Assembly: GCA_947505055.1 (NCBI GenBank)
Contig: CANNLO010000026.1
Coordinates: forward strand, 1-24,963
Direction: 5' to 3'
DNA: 24,963 nucleotides
Origin: Methylococcaceae bacterium
Lineage (GTDB): Bacteria; Pseudomonadota; Gammaproteobacteria; Methylococcales; Methylomonadaceae
Positions 8,608 through 15,938 of this stretch are shown one piece after another. A program made the position numbers and the translations under genes. The notes below the pieces were generated by a model. That model saw only the letters and a program-made list of their open reading frames with translations. It was not told the DNA's origin and ran no database searches. Every line of letters begins with the position of its first letter. Position 1 is the stretch's first letter.

Positions 8608-9576
8608 ATGGTATCAATAATATTAGGTGGTGCTGGATTTATAGGGACCAATTTAATTGGCCGTCTCATAAATGAGGGGCGTACGGTTGTTGTACTAGAC
8701 AACTTTTCCAGAGGTCGTAAGCAATATTCTGATGAGCTATTCGCCAATAGTAATGTATTTCACATATTAGAATGTGATGCATCATCTTTTGAATGGCTAT
8801 CAAAATCTTTTGAATTGGTGAGGGAATTAGGTGTTATTAGTGAAGTTTGGCATCTGGCAGCAAACTCTGATATCCCGGCTGGCGTCAATGATCCTTGCGT
8901 GGATTTAAAGGATACTTTCCTTACTACATTTGAATTGCTTCGAGTGATGAAGTTGTTTGATGTAAAAAACTTAAATTTTGCTTCTAGCTCAGCAATATAT
9001 GGTGACTTGGGGGATGTTACTCTTCATGAATCAGTGGGCCCATTGTTACCAATTTCAAATTATGGTGCGATGAAACTTGCTTCAGAGGCTTTAATATCCG
9101 CGGCAACGGAATCACATCTTAATAAAGTTAATATATTTAGATTTCCAAACGTTGTTGGTATTCCAGCAACACATGGAGTAATACTCGACTTCATTATAAA
9201 GCTTGTCAAGAACCCATTGCAGTTGAATGTACTGGGGGATGGAACACAACAAAAATCTTATTTGCATGTGTCAGATTTGGTAGATGCAATGCTGGTTATT
9301 TCTCATAGAAAATCTTTGAAAAAGATTGAAGTTATAAATATTGGTCCTGTCGATGAAGGTGTAACTGTTGATTGGATTGCTAAACAGGTTGTTAGTCGAG
9401 TAAGCCCAAATGCTGAAATCATTTTTGGTGATGGAAATAAAGGATGGGTTGGAGATGTTCCTATGTTTAAGTACTCTACAGAGAAGCTTCAGTCTTATGG
9501 ATGGACCCCTAAATTTTCTTCTCGAGAGGCTATTAATCTCGCAGTAAATCAAGTAGCCGATCAGATTATTATATGA
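8608..9576 (+). CDS. NAD-dependent epimerase/dehydratase (extended SDR)
   Basis: A 322-residue extended SDR. It has glycine motif G7-G8-A-G10-F-I-G13 at the N-terminus, LDNFSRGRK after strand 2 (Asp favours NAD), SSSAIYG with the catalytic Ser, and Y152-x3-K156 (YGAMK). SYLHVSDLVDAM and the C-terminal substrate-binding half match UDP-glucose 4-epimerase/dTDP- or GDP-sugar dehydratase relatives. The ATG at 8608 has AGAGAG 7 bases upstream; an out-of-frame ATG at 8603 is ignored. It overlaps the next GT2 by ATGA and heads the block that contains the GDP-heptose genes. A role in modifying GDP-D-manno-heptose (for example a 4,6-dehydratase or epimerase step) is attractive, but that is inference from context; it could equally be an NDP-hexose 4-epimerase. 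Confidence 0.82.
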   Translation: MVSIILGGAGFIGTNLIGRLINEGRTVVVLDNFSRGRKQYSDELFANSNVFHILECDASSFEWLSKSFELVRELGVISEVWHLAANSDIPAGVNDPCVDLKDTFLTTFELLRVMKLFDVKNLNFASSSAIYGDLGDVTLHESVGPLLPISNYGAMKLASEALISAATESHLNKVNIFRFPNVVGIPATHGVILDFIIKLVKNPLQLNVLGDGTQQKSYLHVSDLVDAMLVISHRKSLKKIEVINIGPVDEGVTVDWIAKQVVSRVSPNAEIIFGDGNKGWVGDVPMFKYSTEKLQSYGWTPKFSSREAINLAVNQVADQIII

Positions 9577-10382
9577 AAAAAATAATACCTAAAGTTTCAA
9601 TTCTCGTGCCCGTTTACAATGAGAACGTAGAAATATTAACGCAAAGTTTGAAGAGTATTGCGTCACAAACTTTTAGAGAGTTTGAATGTATTATTGTCGA
9701 TGATAGTACTAATTGGGCGACTATCAATGCATGTAAGTCTTTTTGTAATTCTGATAATCGTTTTAAATATATAAAACCTCCCCATCGATTAGGTCTTGCA
9801 GCTAGTCTCAACAAGGCATTGGCAGAAGCTTCAGGTGATTTAATAGCACGTTTTGATGCCGATGATATTTGTATGCCGAATCGCATATCACGCCAGTTTG
9901 ATTTTTTAACCTCCCATTCTGATGTTGACGTTTTAGGTACTGGCATTAGGATTATTGATGAAGGAGGTAAAGTTCTGCATAGAAGGATTTACCCATCAAC
10001 ACATAAACTTATAGATAGAAAATTTATTTTTACAACAGCAATTGCTCATCCCACAGTTATGGTAAGACGTTCAGTATTTCTATCAGCCGGTGGCTATGAT
10101 GAAAGTTTTAAATTTGCAGAAGATTTGGAATTGTGGCTTCGCCTCTTAAATATAGGGGCTAAATTCCACAATCTAGCTGATGAATTAATTTTATACAGGC
10201 AATCAAAAACGAGTCGATCAAAAAATAACTGGCATTCCAATATACGGGCTCGTATTAAGAACCTTTCATTTAGGTTTTTCCCTCTTAATATTTTATCGAT
10301 TATGGGAATATTTATCTGGAGCTTGTTACCAAAATTTCTACAAGAGTTAATTTACAAGGCATTGATGCTTAAGATTGCCTGA
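9573..10382 (+). CDS. Family 2 glycosyltransferase
   Basis: 269 residues. Clear GT2 core: SILVPVYNE (residues 9-17), VDDSTN, the RLGLAASLNKAL helix, and ARFDADDICMPNRI, where DADD is the metal-binding DxD. FAEDLELWLRL is the ED-x-x-LW catalytic-base motif. A C-terminal segment around residues 235-262 is hydrophobic and may anchor it to the inner membrane. The start overlaps the upstream SDR stop as ATGA, a coupled pair. Immediately downstream are the GDP-heptose precursor genes, so a heptosyltransferase role is possible by context only. A 40-base gap separates it from the next gene. Confidence 0.85.
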   Translation: MKKIIPKVSILVPVYNENVEILTQSLKSIASQTFREFECIIVDDSTNWATINACKSFCNSDNRFKYIKPPHRLGLAASLNKALAEASGDLIARFDADDICMPNRISRQFDFLTSHSDVDVLGTGIRIIDEGGKVLHRRIYPSTHKLIDRKFIFTTAIAHPTVMVRRSVFLSAGGYDESFKFAEDLELWLRLLNIGAKFHNLADELILYRQSKTSRSKNNWHSNIRARIKNLSFRFFPLNILSIMGIFIWSLLPKFLQELIYKALMLKIA

Positions 10383-10422
10383 CTTGGTAATGATTTAATG
10401 ATCTCATGGAGACTATAAACTT

Positions 10423-12339
10423 TTGAAACAAGAGAAGACATGCAGGGTTGCTATTCTAGCTGGAGGTATGGGCACTCGCTTAAAGTTAAGAAGTGGTGAG
10501 GTTCCTAAGCCATTAGTTAAGGTTTGCGGTGTTCCAATACTTGAGCATCAGATTAAACTATGTTGCAAGCATGGGTTCACAGAAATAGCACTTTTAGTAC
10601 ACCATCAATTTGAATTGATTAAAGACTATTTGGGAGATGGTTCAAAGTTTGGAGTATCAATACATTATGTTGTAGAAAAAGATCCGCGTGGAACTGCTGG
10701 TGCTTTAAAAGATGCACTTTATCTTATGGATGATCGATTTTTAGTTTTATATGCTGATACATATGCAAGTGTTGATTTAGAGAGTTTTTGGTATTTTGAT
10801 CAGGAAGTTAACTCATCAGGAACCTTGTTTCTTCATCCTAATTCACATCCTTATGACTCAGATTTGGTTGAGATCGATAAAAAAAACCTAGTTGTTAAAT
10901 CTATAAAGGCTTACCCACATCCAGCAAATGCGGATTATCCTAATCTGGTTAATGCTGCTTTATATATTTTAGACAAATCAACCTTGTCAAAAGTAATTCC
11001 ATGCGAGGGTAAGTATGACCTGGCAAAAGATATATTTAACAGGATTATATCGCAGGGTTTTAAACTGACGGGGTATGTCTCTTGTGAGTATATAAAAGAT
11101 ATGGGGACCCCTGATAGGCTCGACGCTGTAGAAAGTGATATTGATAAGGGGTTGCCTCATAAACTATCTATACAGAATTTTCGTTCTTGTGTTTTTATTG
11201 ATCGCGATGGTGTTATTAACGAAGATATTGATCATTTAAGCAATCCAGATGAGATTGAGTTAATTAATGGCTCTATTGATGCTATTCGAGCACTTAATAA
11301 GTCTGGGGTCCTCGCCATAGGTATAACAAATCAACCGGTGATAGCAAGAGGCGATGCAACATTTTCAGATATAGAGTCAGTTCATCTAAGGCTTGGAAAG
11401 TTGCTTGGAGATGGGGGTGCATATTTGGATGAGATTTATTACTGTCCGCATCATCCAGATAGTGGTTTTGCCGGTGAGGTGACTTCCCTTAAAATTAGAT
11501 GTGAATGCAGAAAGCCTGGTACAGGAATGATTGATGATGCTGTTAAAAAATTCAATATATCTAGAAAAAATTCATGGATAATTGGAGATAGAACTGCAGA
11601 TATTCTTGCTGGTGAGCGCGCTGGTCTGAGAACAATTCTCGTAAAGACCGGATATGCAGGAAGGGATTATTTGTATGATGTAGAACCTAACTTTATAGCC
11701 CGAAACTTAAAGGCTGCAGTCGACTGGATTAATGAGGGCTACAACGAGGTGTGTCGAAAAATTATGCCTATGCTGCCATCATTTATAGAATCACGCTTAA
11801 TTTTGATTGGTGGGCCATCGAGAACTGGTAAAACTTCGTTTGCTAGGGTGCTTAAGGAAATGCTGAGTTTGGTTGGACGCGATGTTCATTTGATCTCGCT
11901 AGATGGTTGGTTGGATCCTGATAGAAAATTAAATGAGGGGCATGGGGTATTGCGTCGTTACAAAATTGATGAATTTGTTGCTGATTTAGAAACTGTTTTA
12001 AATTCTAAACAGAGGGAACATTTCATACACCCGTCATATGATCCGATAAGTAGTAAAAGACTAAGAGATAAAAAAATATCAATAGGCCCTAGAGATATTA
12101 TCATCGTTGAAGGTGTCGTTTCACTTCTTGATTCTCGATTAATTGGCATGTCTAGTGAGAGTGTATTTTTAGATCTAGAATCAGATGCTGAACGACTAGA
12201 TAGATTGTTTTGTGAATATAGATTTCGAAATCAGGATTCAGATGCTGACATTCAAATTAAATTACAGTCGCGAGAGAAAGACGAAGTTTCAATCATTCGT
12301 GCTAATTCCTTTAAGGCAACATATAAAGTGACTTTCTAA
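10423..12339 (+). CDS. Three-domain heptose enzyme: HddC-like guanylyltransferase, GmhB-like phosphatase and P-loop kinase-like domain
   Basis: 638 residues from TTG 10423 (GGAG at 10408-10411, 11 bases upstream). Domain 1 (about 5-235) is a nucleotidyltransferase: LAGGMGTRL, then PKPLVKV, DPRGTAGAL and a YADTY metal site. It resembles D-glycero-D-manno-heptose 1-phosphate guanylyltransferase. Domain 2 (about 255-435) is a HAD-IIIA phosphatase of the GmhB type: nucleophile D260 and acid D262 (DRDGV), TNQP at 302-305, zinc ligands in CPHHP (341-345) with C360 and C362 before RKP, and GDRTAD at 388-393. Domain 3 (about 455-638) has Walker A G464-x4-G469-K470-T471, SLDGWLD (492-498) and IIVEG with E563, resembling the uridine-kinase/phosphoribulokinase family. 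The first two domains supply two steps of GDP-heptose synthesis; the third has no assigned role in that pathway. All key residues look intact. It lies 2 bases before hddA. Confidence 0.85.
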   Translation: MKQEKTCRVAILAGGMGTRLKLRSGEVPKPLVKVCGVPILEHQIKLCCKHGFTEIALLVHHQFELIKDYLGDGSKFGVSIHYVVEKDPRGTAGALKDALYLMDDRFLVLYADTYASVDLESFWYFDQEVNSSGTLFLHPNSHPYDSDLVEIDKKNLVVKSIKAYPHPANADYPNLVNAALYILDKSTLSKVIPCEGKYDLAKDIFNRIISQGFKLTGYVSCEYIKDMGTPDRLDAVESDIDKGLPHKLSIQNFRSCVFIDRDGVINEDIDHLSNPDEIELINGSIDAIRALNKSGVLAIGITNQPVIARGDATFSDIESVHLRLGKLLGDGGAYLDEIYYCPHHPDSGFAGEVTSLKIRCECRKPGTGMIDDAVKKFNISRKNSWIIGDRTADILAGERAGLRTILVKTGYAGRDYLYDVEPNFIARNLKAAVDWINEGYNEVCRKIMPMLPSFIESRLILIGGPSRTGKTSFARVLKEMLSLVGRDVHLISLDGWLDPDRKLNEGHGVLRRYKIDEFVADLETVLNSKQREHFIHPSYDPISSKRLRDKKISIGPRDIIIVEGVVSLLDSRLIGMSSESVFLDLESDAERLDRLFCEYRFRNQDSDADIQIKLQSREKDEVSIIRANSFKATYKVTF

Positions 12340-12341
12340 TA

Positions 12342-13319
12342 ATGATTACAACAAAAACTCCTTTGCGAATGAGTTATGTGGGTGGTGGTAGTGATTTTTC
12401 TTCTTTTTATAAGGAAAATGATGGTGCTGTTCTCTCAACATCAATTGATAAATACGTCTATGTGTCAATAAATAAGAAATTTGATGACCGGATAAGATTA
12501 AGTTATTCGGAAACTGAGAATGTTAACAGTGCAGCTGAGGTCAAGCACCCCATAGTTAGGCATGCTTTGAATTATCTGAAAGTAGATAAAGGAGTCGAAA
12601 TTGTCTCTATGGCAGATATCCCCTCTCAGGGAACTGGGCTAGGGTCATCAAGTACTTTTACAGTTGGATTGTTAAATGCAATTTATGCCTACAAAGGGGA
12701 GAAGGTTTCCAAGGAACTCTTAGCTGCCCAAGCCTGCAATATAGAAATAAATTTATGTAAATCGCCTATAGGAAAACAAGATCAGTATGCCGCTGCTTAT
12801 GGCGGTATGAATTTAATAGTTTTTAAAAGGGATGAAAGTGTTGAAGTCCAACCTGTATTAGCATCTGATGTGGTGTTAAGACAGATAGAGGATTGGACTT
12901 TGGTTTTTTACACAGGTAAAACAAGAAGTGCTGGATCAATTCTTGCAACTCAAACGGAAGTTTTAAAGCTAAATCACAAACAGGTGCTTGTTCGAAGAAT
13001 GGTCCAGCTGGCTTATGATTTAAAGAGAGAGATTGAATCGGGATCATTAGAAAATTTTGGTGAAATACTACATGAGAATTGGAAATTAAAGTCTCAAATT
13101 TGCGATGGAATAACAGATAAGTTAATTGACGAATGGTATGAGGCTGGAATTAATGCAGGTGCATTGGGCGGCAAATTATTAGGAGCAGGCAATGGGGGTT
13201 TTATTATGTTTTTCGCTCATCCGAGTAAGCATGAACTCATTTCTAGAACGCTAAAAAATCTAAGTCCCATTAAATTCGGTTTTGATAAAGATGGTGCTAA
13301 TATTTGTTTTAGAAATTAA
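12342..13319 (+). CDS. hddA: D-glycero-alpha-D-manno-heptose 7-phosphate kinase
   Basis: A 325-residue GHMP-superfamily kinase. The N-terminus TPLRMSYVGGGSDF is the substrate-binding opening typical of HddA. The ATP phosphate loop is G97-T-G-L-G-S-S-S104. SPIGKQDQYAAAYGG gives the conserved GKQDQ block with the catalytic-region Asp. LGGKLLGAGNGGF is the C-terminal GHMP motif 3. It phosphorylates D-glycero-D-manno-heptose 7-phosphate at C1, giving the alpha-anomer 1,7-bisphosphate used for GDP-activation (the ADP-heptose route uses HldE instead). It starts 2 bases after the three-domain gene and is followed 12 bases later by gmhA; with them it makes a complete route. Length and motifs are normal; the call is firm. 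Confidence 0.93.
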   Translation: MITTKTPLRMSYVGGGSDFSSFYKENDGAVLSTSIDKYVYVSINKKFDDRIRLSYSETENVNSAAEVKHPIVRHALNYLKVDKGVEIVSMADIPSQGTGLGSSSTFTVGLLNAIYAYKGEKVSKELLAAQACNIEINLCKSPIGKQDQYAAAYGGMNLIVFKRDESVEVQPVLASDVVLRQIEDWTLVFYTGKTRSAGSILATQTEVLKLNHKQVLVRRMVQLAYDLKREIESGSLENFGEILHENWKLKSQICDGITDKLIDEWYEAGINAGALGGKLLGAGNGGFIMFFAHPSKHELISRTLKNLSPIKFGFDKDGANICFRN

Positions 13320-13331
13320 TGGGGAAATAAA

Positions 13332-13901
13332 ATGAGCGAATTTAGTTGTAAGCAATATTTAAGCGGCCACGCCTTATTGGCGGAGAAGCTTGATTTAGAC
13401 AGCTTTAATTTAGCAATCGCCCTAATCAAAGAAAAGTATGATGAGGGCAAAAAAATCTTCACTTGTGGTAATGGGGGAAGTGCACATACAGCTTCCCATT
13501 ACATCACGGACTGGAACAAGATGATTTATCTTGCTACAGGCCGAATGTTTCGCGGAATTTCTCTATGTGACAATATTGGAGCAATAACTGCATATTCAAA
13601 CGACATTTCTTATGAAGAGATTTTTTGTGGCCAGTTAAAATCTTTAATGGATGATGGAGACCTCGTTATAGGAATTTCTGGAAGTGGTAATTCAAAGAAT
13701 GTTATTAATGCAATTGAATATGCCAATAAAAACGGTGGTGATACCTTAGCTGTTGTTGGTTATGATGGAGGAGCCCTTAAAAGTATTGCAAAAAATAATG
13801 TTTGGGTGCCTTCATTTGACATGCAGTTGTGTGAAGATTTGCATCTTATGTTTGGGCATATGGTTATGAAGACTTTATGCGCTTCAAAGAAAAAAAACTG
13901 A
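13332..13901 (+). CDS. gmhA: Sedoheptulose 7-phosphate isomerase
   Basis: A 189-residue SIS-domain protein of normal GmhA length. TCGNGGSAHTASHYITDW (about residues 44-61) is the phosphosugar-binding signature. GISGSGNSKNV carries the second Ser-rich phosphate loop, and CEDLHLMFGHMV near the C-terminus supplies the conserved Glu/His pair at the active site. It converts sedoheptulose 7-phosphate into D-glycero-D-manno-heptose 7-phosphate, the substrate of HddA; it is a cytosolic tetramer in the family. The start has GGGG at 13320-13323 about 8 bases upstream. It may be a second, cluster-dedicated copy beside a housekeeping gmhA for LPS core, which cannot be checked here. Directly after its stop the sequence decays into an rfbB relic. 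Confidence 0.93.
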   Translation: MSEFSCKQYLSGHALLAEKLDLDSFNLAIALIKEKYDEGKKIFTCGNGGSAHTASHYITDWNKMIYLATGRMFRGISLCDNIGAITAYSNDISYEEIFCGQLKSLMDDGDLVIGISGSGNSKNVINAIEYANKNGGDTLAVVGYDGGALKSIAKNNVWVPSFDMQLCEDLHLMFGHMVMKTLCASKKKN

Positions 13902-13917
13902 TTTCAAACGATACCAT

Positions 13918-14445
13918 ATAAAAGTACTTGTCAAAGGTGGCGCCAGCTTTATCGGAGCTGATTTTATCTTAGGTTGGATTAAGGAAATCTAGGCACAGTT
14001 GTTAATCTGGACAAACTCACCTACGCCGGTAATCTAGAAAATCTGTTCGAAATTCAGCATAATACACAGCATATATTTGTTCATGGTGATATTGGCGATC
14101 AAGGACTGGTGAAAAAACTGTTGGGAAAGCATCAGCCTTGTGCTGTTGTGAATTTTGCAGCAGAGAGTCACGTAGACCGCTCTATCCATGGCCCTGAAGA
14201 TTTCATCCAAACCAATGTAGTAGGTACGTTTCATTTGCTTGAAGCGGTGCGTGCTTATTGGAGTGGTTTAGATTCAGATCAACAACAAGCCTTTAGATTT
14301 ACATGTGACTACCGATGAAGTTTACGGTTCATTGGGGCCTGCTGAGACTGCATTTACTGAAACGTACACTTATGCATCGAACAGTCCTTACTCAGCTTCT
14401 AGGGTGGCATCTGACCATTTAGTGAGGGCTTATCACCATACTTAA
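13918..14445 (+). pseudogene. rfbB: Decayed, truncated dTDP-glucose 4,6-dehydratase gene (rfbB relic)
   Basis: The bases translate, across frame changes, into RfbB sequence matching the intact copy at 22663. KVLV-x-GGASFIGADFILGW is read from 13921, then a stop TAG at 13990-13992. Then VVNLDKLTYAGNLENL up to DQQQAFRF is read in another frame, and after a 2-base deletion near 14300 it continues [12 protein letters not shown] up to YSAS and HLVRAYHHT, ending in TAA at 14443-14445. The start codon position reads ATA, the coenzyme motif TGGAGFIG is altered to KGGASFIG, and YSASK is YSASR. It stops where the intact gene continues for another about 180 residues, so it is a 3'-truncated, multiply damaged copy. 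It cannot make active enzyme. Confidence 0.92.
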
Positions 14446-14473
14446 TAGCCAAGATTGCGCCCTGTGGCCGACC

Positions 14474-14752
14474 ATGAAAGTTAAGACATCAGATGGTAAT
14501 GTGCATTCATTCATTAAGTTTTATTGTGAATATTTTCTAAAGGAAAATGTAGATTTCTTCAATGTAATTAGCGATATTGCTCATCTTCGTCAGATCGTAA
14601 AAGAAATCAAGGATGCACGCCTCCCAAAGATAGCAGTATCCAACGCGTACGATGACCTTGATCGCGCCTTCTACCGAACCTGATCCGAACTACGTAAGCA
14701 CCAGCATTTGCGACAAGAGGGCAACACCGTGGACATCTTGTCTGAAGACTAA
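14474..14752 (+). pseudogene. Unrecognised ORF interrupted by an in-frame stop
   Basis: From ATG 14474 an open frame of 69 codons ends in TGA at 14681-14683, but the same frame stays open afterwards for 22 codons (SELRKHQHLR... ILSED) to TAA at 14750-14752. The hydrophilic, Lys/Asp/Glu-rich composition continues across the stop, which looks like one small gene broken by a nonsense mutation. Upstream the frame is also open back into the rfbB relic, so the original start may be lost. I do not recognise the family; no catalytic motif or membrane segment is visible. It sits in the scar between the heptose genes and the next module and may be debris of whatever rearranged this site. It could also be a chance open frame. 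Confidence 0.35.
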
Positions 14753-14912
14753 GTAAGTCAATTATCTCATTTCACACATGTTTGCTAGGAAACGTTCTTA
14801 ATAGTGCAAAAGATGCTATAAAGCCAATTTTTAGAACAAAATTCATTCTATTTAATTCTTACGATTCTATTGTCCTGTATAATTTTCACACTACAAGCTT
14901 AGGCTGCCATCC
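14753..14912 (+). promoter_or_regulatory. Intergenic region with candidate promoter for the 14.9-21.5 kb module
   Basis: No ORF. A perfect TATAAT at 14878-14883, about 30 bases before the ATG at 14913, is a plausible -10 element. Its -35 partner 17 bases upstream (ATTCTT) is poor, so activator dependence or a different start is possible. A promoter is expected here because the seven following genes are coupled and the sequence before them is decayed. Confidence 0.4.
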
Positions 14913-15938
14913 ATGAACAACTGCCTGCCAATTTTTATTTCCATCGTTTTAGTCCTTAAAAATCAAGCCTTACATCTAAACAAAATCATCTGTGAATCAT
15001 CGTACTGCATTGAACCACTGGTTGTTGATTATGAGTTGATTATTGTCGATAACGCATCAAATGATGAGAGTGTGCTGGCGTTAAAAAAATTAACGGCTGA
15101 AAACGGCATGCCTAACTTACAAGTCTTTGTGTTAACCAAGGAAGTCGATGCGGATACGGCCGCTTGGGTGGGGTTAGAAAATGCGCTGGGAGATTTTGTC
15201 GTAGTCATTGATCCTTTGACAGACGATATTGCTTTTCTTCCAGAAATGCTTGATGCAGCAGTACACGGAGCTGATGTGGTGTTTGCTAATAATCAACATA
15301 AACCTAGACAAAGTATCGCTTATCGGACTGCCTCTAATGTTTTTAATAGACTTTATAAGACCTTTAACGGTATAGATTTGGCCAAAGATGCACCACAATA
15401 TCGGTTGCTAAGTAAACGAGTCGTCAACTTTATATTGCAACACCCTCAACCTGCTATGACCTATCGGCATTTACCTGCCTCGGGCGGATTTGCCCGCACT
15501 AATCTTGAATACACGGCTCAACCTAAAATCGTTTACACCAAGAAAATCGGAGAAAGCATTGATCGAGGGATGCGTATGCTGGTATCTACCACGCGTGCAC
15601 CCATGCGTTTAGTCAATACGCTATCTGTATTTGGTGCGATAGCTAACTTATTGTATTCATTTTATGTTGTCGGCGTTGCCTTATTAAAATCAGATGTTGC
15701 ACCGGGATGGGTTAGCATGTCATTACAACAATCAGGTATGTTTTTCTTACTTTCGCTCGTGCTACTGGTCTTGGGAGAATACATCGTACACATGGCCAGT
15801 TTATCGAACGAAGGCCCGCTTTATCATGTCGGACAAGAATTCACGAGTGCCAGAATGACGCGGCACGAAAAGTTGAACATAGAAGTAGTGGCTGCCATTT
15901 CAAAAAATCAGCTTCCCACTTTTCCAAAGATTGACTAA
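14913..15938 (+). CDS. GT2 glycosyltransferase with C-terminal membrane helices (GtrB/DPM-like)
   Basis: 341 residues. The N-terminal GT-A domain has ISIVLVLKNQ as strand 1, ELIIVDNASNDES for the first acidic loop and FVVVIDPLTDD at the metal-binding position, here DPLTDD rather than a strict DxD. NVFNRLYKTFNG is the helix typical of polyprenyl-phosphate glycosyltransferases. Two hydrophobic segments follow at about residues 232-256 and 270-292, the arrangement of GtrB and related enzymes that load a sugar on undecaprenyl phosphate. The C-terminus after residue 292 is cytosolic and ends with a charged tail. It begins a gene series in which nearly every junction overlaps. Its stop overlaps a possible TTG start of the next gene by 8 bases. 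The exact donor is unknown. Confidence 0.78.
   Translation: MNNCLPIFISIVLVLKNQALHLNKIICESSYCIEPLVVDYELIIVDNASNDESVLALKKLTAENGMPNLQVFVLTKEVDADTAAWVGLENALGDFVVVIDPLTDDIAFLPEMLDAAVHGADVVFANNQHKPRQSIAYRTASNVFNRLYKTFNGIDLAKDAPQYRLLSKRVVNFILQHPQPAMTYRHLPASGGFARTNLEYTAQPKIVYTKKIGESIDRGMRMLVSTTRAPMRLVNTLSVFGAIANLLYSFYVVGVALLKSDVAPGWVSMSLQQSGMFFLLSLVLLVLGEYIVHMASLSNEGPLYHVGQEFTSARMTRHEKLNIEVVAAISKNQLPTFPKID

Noticed and set aside
9614..9946. 110-residue minus-strand open frame
   Set aside because: It lies wholly inside the GT2 gene at 9573-10382, which has clear motifs; the reverse frame has no family features.
14109..14318. A small intact gene encoding an RfbB-like fragment
   Set aside because: It is only the longest unbroken piece of the rfbB relic; RfbB sequence continues on both sides in other frames.
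14446..14912. Insertion sequence remnant
   Set aside because: No terminal inverted repeats, target duplication or transposase motif is visible; I keep only a broken unknown ORF.
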